Positions 14,351 through 25,333 of a DNA stretch of 64,000 bases are shown in pieces. A program made the position numbers and the translations under genes. The stretch spans positions 186,001-250,000 of the forward strand of contig QNGE01000277.1 in NCBI GenBank assembly GCA_008508345.1, read 5' to 3'. Under the pieces are notes generated by a model that made no database searches, had not been told where the DNA came from, and saw only the letters and a program-made list of their open reading frames with translations. This DNA comes from Paragonimus westermani. Its lineage: Eukaryota; Platyhelminthes; Trematoda; Plagiorchiida; Troglotrematidae. How positions within the stretch are numbered: the first letter of the stretch is position 1; the number at the start of each line of letters is the position of its first letter.

Positions 14351-17300
14351 AAAATCTCGGCGCTCCGTAGATCACGCATGGTTTCCGTTGTTTCATATTA
14401 CAAGCTATATATTTGTCAACATTTCCATTAACCCCAAAAGCTCCTTTTTTAGCCTGTCATCAGTATAAGTCTTACACCTTTGGTCTGCCAAATATCCTGT
14501 CGAGTTCCTTTTCTGATTCATTGGCGTGACGCAGCAAAACTCGGCAAAACAATAATTCTATATCCGATTCTTAAGTACGACTCGCTGAGTAGATTTGTCT
14601 GAACATTATAATAACGTGAAATCAAGGAAACCTAGTCTTCCATCCTGTTCTGTTTCCATATTTAACTCCAGTTTCTTATGAGCTGAGTTAGCTAACGCCA
14701 ATAAACAGTCGGCAACAATGCTTACAACCACACAAAAGTGTCATCTACATGGTATTAATATATAGCAAATTGTTCGATCCGTCCTGTCAGCATTGTCTGT
14801 CCAACCATCTCCACGGGGATAGCAGTCGTCATTGGATACAGAGTCGGGTCTACTGCGGCTCCATTCTTTGGACGTTAAAACTCCTCACCAGACTAATTAT
14901 GTCATACTGAGTATACATCAACTGAGGCTGTTTGGTTACTAGTCCGACATTATAGGTTTCCTGTTGCCTGAAAGTATGTAAACAGGCGTACAATCAATAA
15001 TCCCTAAGTGACAGCTCCGTAAACAGTCAGCATAGATCCAGTAATGCCAGTCTGCGATCTGCAGTGACCTGGAATTCCGCAGTTTTTGTGATCTGGAGAT
15101 TATTGATGAGGAAATTCGGAACTGACATAATGGAACAAATCAAGAGCCCCTGATTCAAAATCTGGCAACGAGACGACTGAAGATAAGGTCTTTTTGTGGG
15201 GCCTTAGTACGAGCCACTGACTTAATAACCTGATTCACCTGCCTGCAGAAAGCTCGCTTAGCCTAGGGCAACTATGAATAAGACACTGATATCTCAGTCG
15301 GATTACTGCCGTACACATTGGATGTATTCGAGCCTACATCAATTCCCATTCGAGTTGCAATATTTTAACACGTCGTGATTACCACGTGGCTTTGTATCTT
15401 TGTATGCAGTTACTTCTATTTCTGATTATTATTTGACCAAAATGTACATTAACCCGTTCACTTTTCGTCACCGTGAGATTCATTAGTTCTGATACTTTAC
15501 AGAAGCGACCTGTGAGATATTAAGATAATGTTCTTGCGGAAGATGATTCATTTACTGCTGTTAATCTTTCACATATTCTGCCAAATTCTCATGGAATCCA
15601 TGAGAACTCACCTGCGCAAGCCCCCGTTTCCGGCGATTCTCGTCGGACTTGTACAAATGTATAGTGTATGTGCATGTTACATACAACAGTTACACTGGCT
15701 CAAATTGCTTACTAAAAACCACAGTTGTGAGAAGGATCACAATATGTATAAGGACGGTGAGAATGCTAATGATCTTCTGAGGACGTCACACTTGAATAGA
15801 TAGATAAATGCGGCCATCAATGAGGCATGAAATCGTCTGCACAGTGGATGAAAAATCACTTCTTATTACTATACGATAGAAGAGTGAACTCAGCAATGAG
15901 GTTAGTAAAGACTTAATAATACAGTTGCTATTTTGCGGTTCATATCGTCTTATCGTCCAATACCTGTACAATATTGGTGTTACGTCTTAGAGATAGTGAT
16001 CCCGTGTTTTCTTCATGGTTTTCTGTTTATTCTCACGTTTAACAGTAGTGAAGTTCTACTGCCAAACAGTGACGTTGCTCAGCTCCACCATGAACTGCTT
16101 GAATAATCTTACCGGGGCATTTGATAACCTTAGATAATTTTGTGGATTCTACATGAGACAGTTGGGCGGGTGGGAAACAGGTACCGAATGTGAAACTTTA
16201 CAGCTCCTAGCCTTAGTTCTTAGTTATGCTAGCAGTGCGCTAGCCTAGTTTGGGTGCGCTCTTTTTGTCGCTGATTCAAATCCTGATTTTTCACAACTCG
16301 GACTCCTCAAAATTGTCAAACCTACCGAACTACCTATTAGTCATTGAATGTAGCGGTTGAAAAAGGTTTGAGGAATAAGAGTATTTTCGGATACTGTGTA
16401 CCGGTGCAGTGGAATATCAATGGCCTCAGTGATTCAATAGCATCACCAATTAGCCTACAAGTCAAGTCACATGTTAATGATTTATCATAAACCGTTCATC
16501 ACGCTAGCTTTCAGAGGAACTGGGCCTGACACGCGCACAATTGCACCAGATATGAAAGTTCCTTCCAGGAGTTTAAAGTAGACCAGCTCCGGAATTATTC
16601 AGACTTTGATCATCTGGGTTAAGTCCGTGCAGAAGCTATCTGAAATTAATGAATACCGTCACCAATGAACAGTAAATTGATAATGGACATTCCACCCATT
16701 TCCTCACAAAAAGATCACCATGCACTTTTGTATACTGATTGATGAATGAGCTTAGTGATAAGGATAATATTTTGAGTCACCCCACTACCTGCCGCGACCA
16801 TCATCTTCGGGAGGTAATTTCCACATGAAGTATGCAGTGCACAGAGCAGATACAAGTTCACAGTCGACTGATCGTGGGTTGGAATGTAAAGAGGAACCTT
16901 CAAAGAAAGGACACTTGAACAGCAAGCACACGAAACAACGGCCACAAGTCACGCTCGTCACAAGAACACGACTACGGAACACAAGGAGAACAACAACACA
17001 GCAAACTGTGTGTATCCACCACTTACCACTACAAGTCATGTCACATAAAAGGGGTATACGGAATAATATTCAGGTGGAAAGTATATACACAAGGAAAGTT
17101 AGGGGGGTGTCTTCAGTAACGGGCGGTCGGTCTATTCATTTGTGGCATTTTCGTAGCCTTCCTTTGCACCGATCTCTGGAATAGGAGTAAGAGAAGGAAG
17201 TAAGTTAACAAAATTACAAGTGTGGCGTGTTTGGCCACTACAAGTACACTGCTTGAAAGTTGCGGTTAAAAGTTAGATCATTACATCTTTATAAAATTTT

Positions 17301-20300
17301 GTTTCGTGTGTGGGTAAGTGGGACATTTATAGATTTATTATTTGACTGTATATTGTGATTTCGCAAAGAAAAAATCGAGAGCGACTAACTTCGGAAACTA
17401 TTCGTAAATTGGTCACTTTCATAGGTTACACATGTCTAAAAGTTCTTGAGAAATGTTGCGATTTGGGGCACAAAATACATCACTGCTTAAAAGTGTAAAT
17501 GGGTTATGCTATGTTCAGCCTTACAGTGGATGATAGATGACGAACCACAACTTCCTTTCTTAACTCTAGAGGTGTGTATTCCTTTTTCTTGGAACAGTAC
17601 GATGAGTAGATAAAGAAGGTGTAATTCTTAACTTGTGGATTTCATAGCGGAAAATCCGATTATGGTGATAAGGCGAAGTTTTTGGGAATTTCTGTCAAAC
17701 GGCCACTTCATCTTCATGCCCGACGATACAATCAAGTACACCACATACAGATGGGTTTTCTGTTTAGAAGTGCAGAAAATCCGTAAGAGATTCAACTCGT
17801 TAGTGAAACTTCCTTAGGATTCTGTGTTATCCAGTAAAATTCACTAGATTTCCTTGAAATGGTAGAGGAGCCGATGTGGTTTACTCTTGGATAACAGTTA
17901 CTCAGAACGAGGGCATACGTTGAAGTTCATTCATTCTAATAAAATTCCGTGTAAAACTTGTAGGCTTACGTATATCTGTTGCCTATTGTACATGCTTCCA
18001 TTGTGTTCCTTCAGTATAAACAAGACTCAGTGTTTCAAAGTATGGACACTACAGATGTGCAATTGATTAAATGGAATATTTTTCATAACGCCCTGTGAAT
18101 TTCTTACTCAAACACCGCTAGTTGTCAGCTGTTACAGCACGCCAGCTATTCCCCGGTTTATTTGGAAAGCATGCACACGGGTTCGCTACTGATATACAAG
18201 AAAAACCTCACGTGTTTTCATTAAATTCCCTCGGTCATTCATGATCAAAATCTTTCGTTATGCAGTGAGCTCATTCGGTTTCGCTCTACGGAACTGGATC
18301 ACTGTCAAACATTCTGTGTAAGGGCATACCGTGGGTGATAGGAACTTGAGCTAGCACATTCGTACAGCGTAAATCGTTGTGTAATCCACCAACGCACAGA
18401 AGACGTACCATTATGTGACTTCATACAACATATACGTTATATCACTCTGTTGAAGTAAAGAATGAGATGTACGACGTCTTCAGTTCGATTTATTGATGTT
18501 AGGAAGCTTTGGGTGAAGTCAGGCTCACAAGCTGTGATATCGACTTCATTCCTTGATTAGCATAAGTATTGAACGATGCGAGTAGGATTTGATTTAAAGT
18601 GATAATCCGCTACCTACTGCACAAAGGGCTTAACCAGTCAGCCGTAACTTTCATGCCACTTATCTCGATTAGGTGACATTGCTTCTACCACCACTAACCA
18701 CGTACTTTGCAGATAGCTACTATTTAAACTCTTACCTTTCGCTAGTCGGCTGCATCACTGACAAGCAGAAGACGGTGTGTCAGATTACTTGGTGGCATCT
18801 CCGATCTATCACCAAGCTAATTTAACACACGCATTTCACTAACTCAATAAACCAGCCTACTTGATCCTCAAGCTGCCAGAGGTCTGCATCCAAATCTCAT
18901 CGTTTGTGAAGTACTTTTCCCACCCAAAAGGCGCTACTGAATACAGATATCACTGGAAGAATACGTGTGGGCGAGGCATTGTTTATCTCCAAGGGCCGAC
19001 ACAATTCACGGATTTTCTCGTAGTCGCCTTACGTACGCTGCTTCGAAACAAAAAGCTCTCTGTTGAAATTGCCCACCTATATTATTGAATACAGCCCTAG
19101 GGTTGAGGGTGTGGTCCGTATTCTGAGTTTCGTCTTTGACCTGGCTGATACAACCTCCTGAACTAATGGTGAAAAGCTATAGAAGCATGATGTGGCATGG
19201 GGTGGTTCGTGCCTAATAAGAGAGCATTCTGTCAATGATTAATGGCAAGTGAGTTAATGAAGCGTGCCAAATAATGACAGATATCTGACAGATTTGGTTT
19301 ATCAATATTCGTATTGTTTCAGCATTTGAAACAAGTAAACAGAAATACAACCAAAGTGCTGCCAACGTACATTCGGGTTGTCCGATTTGGATACAACTTT
19401 ATCTATCTAGCAATCGAACCTAGCCTTCCCCAGGACGACTGTGAAAAGAGCCTGTTCCATTCTGGATTTCACCATTCGCTTACACGAATCCGACTTCTCG
19501 ATAACTCATGCAGTCACATCGGCGTGTTTTGTGTTGGACTGCGTTGAAATTAAATTATCTGCTTATGTTTCCCGAGTTTCGTTATAAAAAATATCCGTCA
19601 GGATAAGGCCGATTTGAATACCCATAGCTATCTGATCAACGTATTTGTAGGGTACATTATGGAAGCCATCGTTTTAGCTGTAATTGTTTCAACTCACTTT
19701 CAGACTCTTCAACTTCTAAGTAATGCCGTCTCATGTAAGACAACACCTGTACATCAAATGAACGTAAACATTTATTCCGAATATTCATTGCCTCAGGTAA
19801 ACTGTCCTCCAGATAGAACTGAGCAATTGGGTCTCGAATGGGTTTCAGAAGAGTCGCGAGCCATTTGGATATCTCGTGTTATGGCAAGTTAGACTTGAAT
19901 AAATCTGGCCGGAGTGAAAATCCATGTTTGTGAGGTTTCAGGAGCCCACACAGTTGTGGAACCTGCGGTGCGGTTGACCTTGGGGACTAGAAAGCCGCTC
20001 CATTCATTAATTAACTTGCAAATTATATCTGCAGTATTTTGCTGATATTCTTCGGAATGTTTTCCGGGTTGTCAGACTTCTCTTCCTTTCTGAAGTTCAG
20101 AGTGTTTTGAATGAGCTGCATCTTGTTGACACAATGAATTGTCTATCAAAACTGCTCCTGATCCTTGCTCTGATTGCAACCTTATCAGAACCTACTATAC
20201 AAGCGATAGTGACCATGTTAATACACTTCTTCTGAAAGAAATGTATGAGTTGAACCTGATATTTCTAAACGAATCTTGACCCGACTTTTGGATTACTGTA

Positions 20301-20975
20301 AATCATAAGCCTTCTTGACTCTTATATCCAGCTGTCAACTCAAAACACCATAAATGTGTGAAGACAGACTATATTCAATCCATGTAACATGGTTGGAAAA
20401 CGTGCCCATTGTATGTAACACAGGGAAGGAAAGTCATTCATCCCGATTTTAGTTCCTTACTTCTATACAAAAAGGCTACCAGTCATGTAGACTGCACTGG
20501 AAACAAAACACTATAATCTTTCAGTAATGGTGGCGCTAAACATCCATGAACTTTTCAAATCGGCGGTTTGGAAACTTCTTTCATGGCCGACTGCGTGAAA
20601 CTCGAGCCATTTTTTCCTATGTTGTCCACAAATATTTCTACTGCAGGTGTGACTGCAGCGAGTCCCCATCGTTGAAAGGCGTAAAATTTCACTCAGTGGT
20701 TCAATAGTTTGCTGGTAGACCTTCGTGTGCGTGTAGATTTCGTCCTCACTGGACATCTTTCAAGATGTTGCAGCGTAACATCGCCGCCGAATAGTCGACA
20801 GTCGGTAATATCTCGTTGTTCCTGGGCCAGAAAACAAAAGCAAACCGGTCAGTGAAGCGAAGGAAGAGTTGAACATCTCGCTCATCAAAATCGACTATGC
20901 CCATGGTAAGCTCGCAAGTGTTTAGGGAGTTATACCCGTTAGATCAACACAAATGCCATGTCGCTTTAGCATGCT
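14351..20975. other. A+T-rich DNA, no gene recognised
   Basis: The longest ORF is 119 codons (16825-17184 plus), rich in Arg, Ser and Thr, with no recognisable domain. Others (15528-15803, 18861-19088, 19314-19547 and 19614-19892 plus; 20511-20756 minus) are short and isolated. I find no splice-consistent chain of exons by eye and no transposon motif. Confidence 0.45.
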
Positions 20976-21110
20976 TCAGGAATACAGCTGGGAAGAGTGT
21001 TGGAATGTTGGTATACTGAGCAGGAAACCGGGACCGGGCAGTAGGGTGACCGGCTTTGTTAATGGTGGACTTTTGGTTGATGGTTTCGAATAGATAAATA
21101 AATAAAGAAA
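20976..21110 (+). repeat. Possible LINE 3'-end remnant with an ATAA-type tail
   Basis: A G+C-richer stretch ends in a short tandem tail of ATAA/AATA units (about 21091-21107), the arrangement common at the 3' ends of CR1/L2/RTE-type LINEs. No RT coding sequence is visible upstream, so this would be a heavily 5'-truncated copy. It directly abuts the dispersed repeat that starts at about 21113. Confidence 0.35.
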
Positions 21111-21112
21111 AA

Positions 21113-21985
21113 ATATATTTCTCAACGCATATGTGAGAAGCACGTTGGGTTGTGCGCGATCACTGCAGACATTTACAAACGACTTAAAACGAATAATCAA
21201 ACGGTATCACAAACGAGAAGCCCGCTGTCAAAAAGGTCGTGGTCACAAAGCAAATGACTGATGTTTACGAAACTTTGACGCACGCAACAGAGAAGAACAT
21301 AGTTTGCTTGTTTCACAGGTTTAGTCCCACAATAGTAGGATGTTATACTATTTTACTTTTTACAAGGTTGAGGGTTTTGTATAAATCAAGGTCACTCCGA
21401 GGGGAAGGTCTAAAGGATTATTTGGAGTGTTTTGCCAATAGGGGATAAAATTGACGTCCAGAAAATGTCAAGATAGGTTGGCTTTGGAGAGGCAGGGCGG
21501 TAAATTCCAAAATCCAGCAAGTATTGGGCGGAGTCTGACGCAGGGTTTCGTCGATTGCTCGAAAGCGTCAAAAAGTCGAACAGCTCGCTAACCGTTCAGC
21601 CAAGACGAATTTCCGTGCGTCCATCCGTCGTGGAAAAATTTCATCGCACGATGGATATTGATGGGGACCAGAGAAAGAATGTGATTTCACACGTTAGATA
21701 AGAAAGTGTGAGGTGATTGCATTTACTTTGACAAACAGCGTGTATGGGGAATTTTTCTGGACGAAGACTTCACACAATATTATTGTTTCTGCTGTGATTA
21801 TTGGAATGTATAACCCTGTCTACTGGTTGTTATGGCATTTTGCTATGCACAGGATTTATTCGGGCAAACGAAGAATCGAGTCTACGGTTTGGAGCGCCTC
21901 GTGGAATGTGCGTGTGATATCTAAGGCTCACACGAAATCGTTCAGTTGAGTTTATTATCAAGCGCCACGTTCACATTTCCTAGTA
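21113..21985 (+). repeat. Dispersed repeat, solitary copy of the sequence at 58.6-59.47 kb (likely LINE 3' UTR)
   Basis: The repeat runs from a 'tatatttctcaa' start to a 'gcgcc-cgttcacat' end. Its whole length aligns by eye with the reverse complement of 59465-58600, with many substitutions and small gaps; the first half also aligns with 53639-54162. At the other two sites it lies immediately downstream of the end of a CR1-group RT. I therefore read it as that LINE's long 3' UTR, and this copy as a 5'-truncated insertion. It has no intact ORF. A separate non-coding element next to the LINE is the alternative. Confidence 0.65.
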
Positions 21986-22690
21986 ATTTTGGCAATGCGT
22001 ATACATGATTAAAAGCATGCCATTAAATGAGCGGAAATTTATCAGCAGGAAGTGAATGCCGTCGTTGGTATATCGTTTAAATGTGAGTTTGAAATATCAA
22101 GGGAGTGAAAATGAACGAAATATTCAGGAAAGTGTCCAATTTGTCCACTGTGCTGTAGAAAATTATTTTGTTTTAATGTGTAAAAAAATTCCCGTCGAGG
22201 ACGCCGAGAAATTGCGCTAATCTGATGTCTAAATAAGTTGACGAGACAACTGAAATTTTGTGATTCGGTAGATAGAATGAGTCAGCAACGAATGATTAAT
22301 AAACGTGCACTGTGTGAGTTGTGAATCGTTTACCGTGGACTTGTGCGTTCGATATTCCGTGAAATAGATGCCAACAGTTGGTACGTTCGAGTGTTCGTGA
22401 TCATCCCCACGTGTAATCGGAAACCACTCGAATATGGAGACGCCGTGGGTAAGTAGATAAGGCCGCAGCTGATAACTTACAAACATAATGCGGGCGCAAG
22501 TCAGTGTGCTCTTCTTGCCGTATATGGTGCTCAAAGTAATCGGGAGTAAGCTGCCTTGGCATTATGGTAACGAAGAAATCGCAGGTTTGTGCAGTTGCAT
22601 GACCTCCCAGAAGATAAATGTTCATGTGCTTTCCAAAAAGGGAAAAGTTGTTAAACGCCAAGTGAAGCATTCCACCGCATGAAGCCTTCC
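21986..22690. other. Unassigned stretch between a repeat and the MULE remnant
   Basis: Two overlapping minus-strand ORFs (22229-22534 and 22401-22670) follow the transposase. They could be its C-terminal or 3' sequence, but they show no motif I recognise. Confidence 0.35.
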
Positions 22691-22699
22691 GTGGTGACT

Positions 22700-24890
22700 C
22701 GCTTAACGGTCAGCCTACGTGCACCCTGTATTCACAACGTCATGACTTATGGCTGGATAGACTGACAGGGCATCCCTTGTGAACATTCTATTCCCACATT
22801 GACTGTTTTGCATTCCATTAGGAAGAAATGGAAAGTCTGTGTGTGGTGAAGCCGCCTTAGCCGTCTCAGTGGACTGGTGCATGAAAGCTATTATAGCCTT
22901 GAAAATGCAATCTCCTGTTCTTGGGTTTACACCATGAAGCTTGGCTAACCCATAATGCAACATTTTGTAGTCCAGTTGAAATGCATTCGTACCGCCGACC
23001 GTAACCTCTCGGCGGAACACTGCTTTCGGGCAGATTGTGTTTAGCAAGACATCGTCGATGGATTGGGAAGCGGTCTGGTTGACAACAACGTACTGCATGG
23101 ATAGAAGTACTTTTTGAGTACGGAAAGCGTATGAATACATGGTAACCATATTGACTTATAGAATTTGCACTCGCACGTGATGCCACCGATGTTCACTGTA
23201 TAATGTGTGCCCTTGTGACATACTCGAAGCTACCAACTGATGTTACATAAAGTACGCTTACATTGAACTCGTCCAACCGTTTGAAGTGCAGCAGGGGAGC
23301 ACGCCCCTTGAGATGCTTCAACACCAGCTGACTGGCAAACGTTGTCAGCCGAGAGAGTATATTCTCAACGTACACGTCTACGTTGACCACCTCCCGGCGG
23401 TCGCAACCGTAGGTGCACTGCATCTCAAACTCTCGCACTAGTCACGCGCTGTGTGACCAAATTTTACTAGTGGCCGTGACTAAGTGATTTCTGGGATGAG
23501 TGAGCTTCTTTAGTCGCCCATTCGCATTCCTCAGACGGTTGTTTGTTTGATTTCCGAAGTGAACAACATTCGATTGTGCTTGGATGGCCCACTTTGGCTT
23601 TATATATAGTCAAATGCACAAAAGGTAGTTCACAAAGCTCGGGTTTGTTCACTGGATTATTGCAACATCCCGGTTAAACCTTAGAAATGAATAAACAAGG
23701 GTGATCGCTCACTCTTCAGAGTTATTGCAAGTAGCCATGCGATGAAACAAGTATCGGCTTTTGAGAGAATTCGTCTGAATGGTGATTATGAGGTTTATTA
23801 CATCAACTTACATGTTTCCTCACAGCATCCTGAACATGGAAATAACATAAAATAATGTCGCACCTAAAGACCACTCGTACTTCTCGCATTTGGGCCGCCA
23901 TTTTATTCATCACAAACGGTCTGGCACGTGTGTGTTCCTCCATCACCTACCGGAATGATTAGAACAAATGACGCAGGGATGCGCACTTCTCACTCCGTAC
24001 ATAGGCGTACATCACGGGTCGTTCATGACCCCTGCTGTCTGTAACCAGGAACTGATATAGCTTCAGGCAACAGCGGCGAGTGTGAAGTGATAGAAGACCT
24101 ACATGTGGTGGTTGGTCCCATGAGTGGCATCGACGTTTACTACATCAAGGACCGTCTGAATAACTGCAGTTGCTCTCTGCGTGCGAAACGTATGTGCGTG
24201 TACCTATTGTTGTCGTCTCTGATGACACGCAGCACGCCGTATTTCCCTATATTTTGCAGATTTTGTGTCAGATTTTGTAATATATTAGTGCACACTAACC
24301 CATTTACTTCTTACTGGCGGTTTCAACCGATGACGGATGTTGTAAATATTCATGGTAGTTATACACTGGCCATAAAAATCCGCAGCATACTGCTTCAACT
24401 CAGCAGTTGACTTGTTGTACTTGAAAACATGTCTCGAGTGGTTCACTTCATTTTCTGTGAATCGACAAACCCTTGGATGTGCATCGTACAGCAAGGCATT
24501 TATATCGTGGATACGCTCCAATGTGAAAGAGCTAACAACCAACCCGGTATTTTCCCTAACCACGTTAAAGCGTGACTGACAGCATGTATCTCGAGAACCA
24601 TGCAACATAAATTATGTGAATTCACTTCACTAAACGCGTTGTAATCCACGGTTTCCGCTATTGCGTCAATTATACTTTATACAGCGGGACGCCATCTACC
24701 ACGTAAACTCAACGGCAATCACACTCAAATGATCATATTTCAATCGTCCACTGCCTAATTTCTTGCCCGAACCAAGCACGCACAGAACACTGTAATCCTT
24801 CATGTACCTATCTAAACAACTTTTGAACTCGCTGAAACTAACAAATTCCCGACCCCCAAATGCATCTTTGAAGCCCCGTGAATAAACCAT
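22700..24890 (-). pseudogene. Decayed MULE-superfamily transposase of the ZSWIM type
   Basis: Reading the minus strand from 24890 leftwards and hopping frames gives the domains of a Mutator-like DDE transposase related to ZSWIM proteins. First comes an N-terminal FAR1-like region (24890-24285) with ALYDAHPRVCR and TSELKQY-type blocks. Next is VLRVIRDDNNRYTHIRFA (about 24.2 kb), then VNVDATHGTN with the first catalytic Asp codon at 24129-24131. CDIILCYFHVQDAVRKHV (about 23.84 kb) is the C-x2-H region. FGNQTNNRLRNANGRLK (about 23.55 kb) follows, then ILSRLTTFASQLVLKHLKG (about 23.35 kb). Last is a SWIM finger, CECKFYKSIWLPCIH, at 23175-23131, matching C-x-C-x(n)-C-x-H. Several frameshifts and stops make it inactive. 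In the TNN block the codon where the family usually carries the third catalytic Glu reads Arg. Terminal inverted repeats were not found by eye. The order of many short matches makes the assignment strong despite the decay. Confidence 0.85.
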
Positions 24891-25333
24891 AACCTAAAGC
24901 GGAATATAGGAAAACTTTGGTCAAATATTATTCACACGTAAAAAACGATCTCACAGCAGAGTGCATTCACACCGTCACAACACCTACCATCCCTAATGTC
25001 GATCTCCGCGCTAAATGAAGGACAAACCGATTTACAGTCGATTAAAACAAAAATTTAACACTCGTGGTGATTTCTGTAATGGAAATCAATCATTTCCAAA
25101 TTCATGGAGGATATCACGGTAATACTGTCTGGTATTCAATGATTTCTCAATTAGTTGTCGCCAAACGGCAGATTTCACTTTCTACGGATAATTTGCATCT
25201 CAAACGAACGTTCAGTTGCAAACAGTCAAGTGAACGTGCAGTATAACAAGTGCTAAATGATCGTCTGAATAAACCATACAACAAACCGTTCCAAGCAGGC
25301 TGTTCTCGAGGGAAGGTAGAGAGCGGGATGGTT
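24891..25333. other. Unassigned A+T-rich spacer
   Basis: It lies between the MULE transposase start and the 3' end of LINE copy A. It may contain the MULE 5' flank or terminus. I see no terminal inverted repeat and no coding signal. Confidence 0.4.

Noticed and set aside
16234..16290. A-box and B-box-like words resembling a tRNA or SINE head
   Set aside because: The spacing between the boxes is only about 32 bases and no acceptor or T-stem pairing is present.
16825..17184. 119-codon plus-strand ORF
   Set aside because: It has a low-complexity, basic, Ser/Thr-rich text with no domain, no neighbouring exon-like frames, and a competing minus-strand ORF. It is not supported as a gene.
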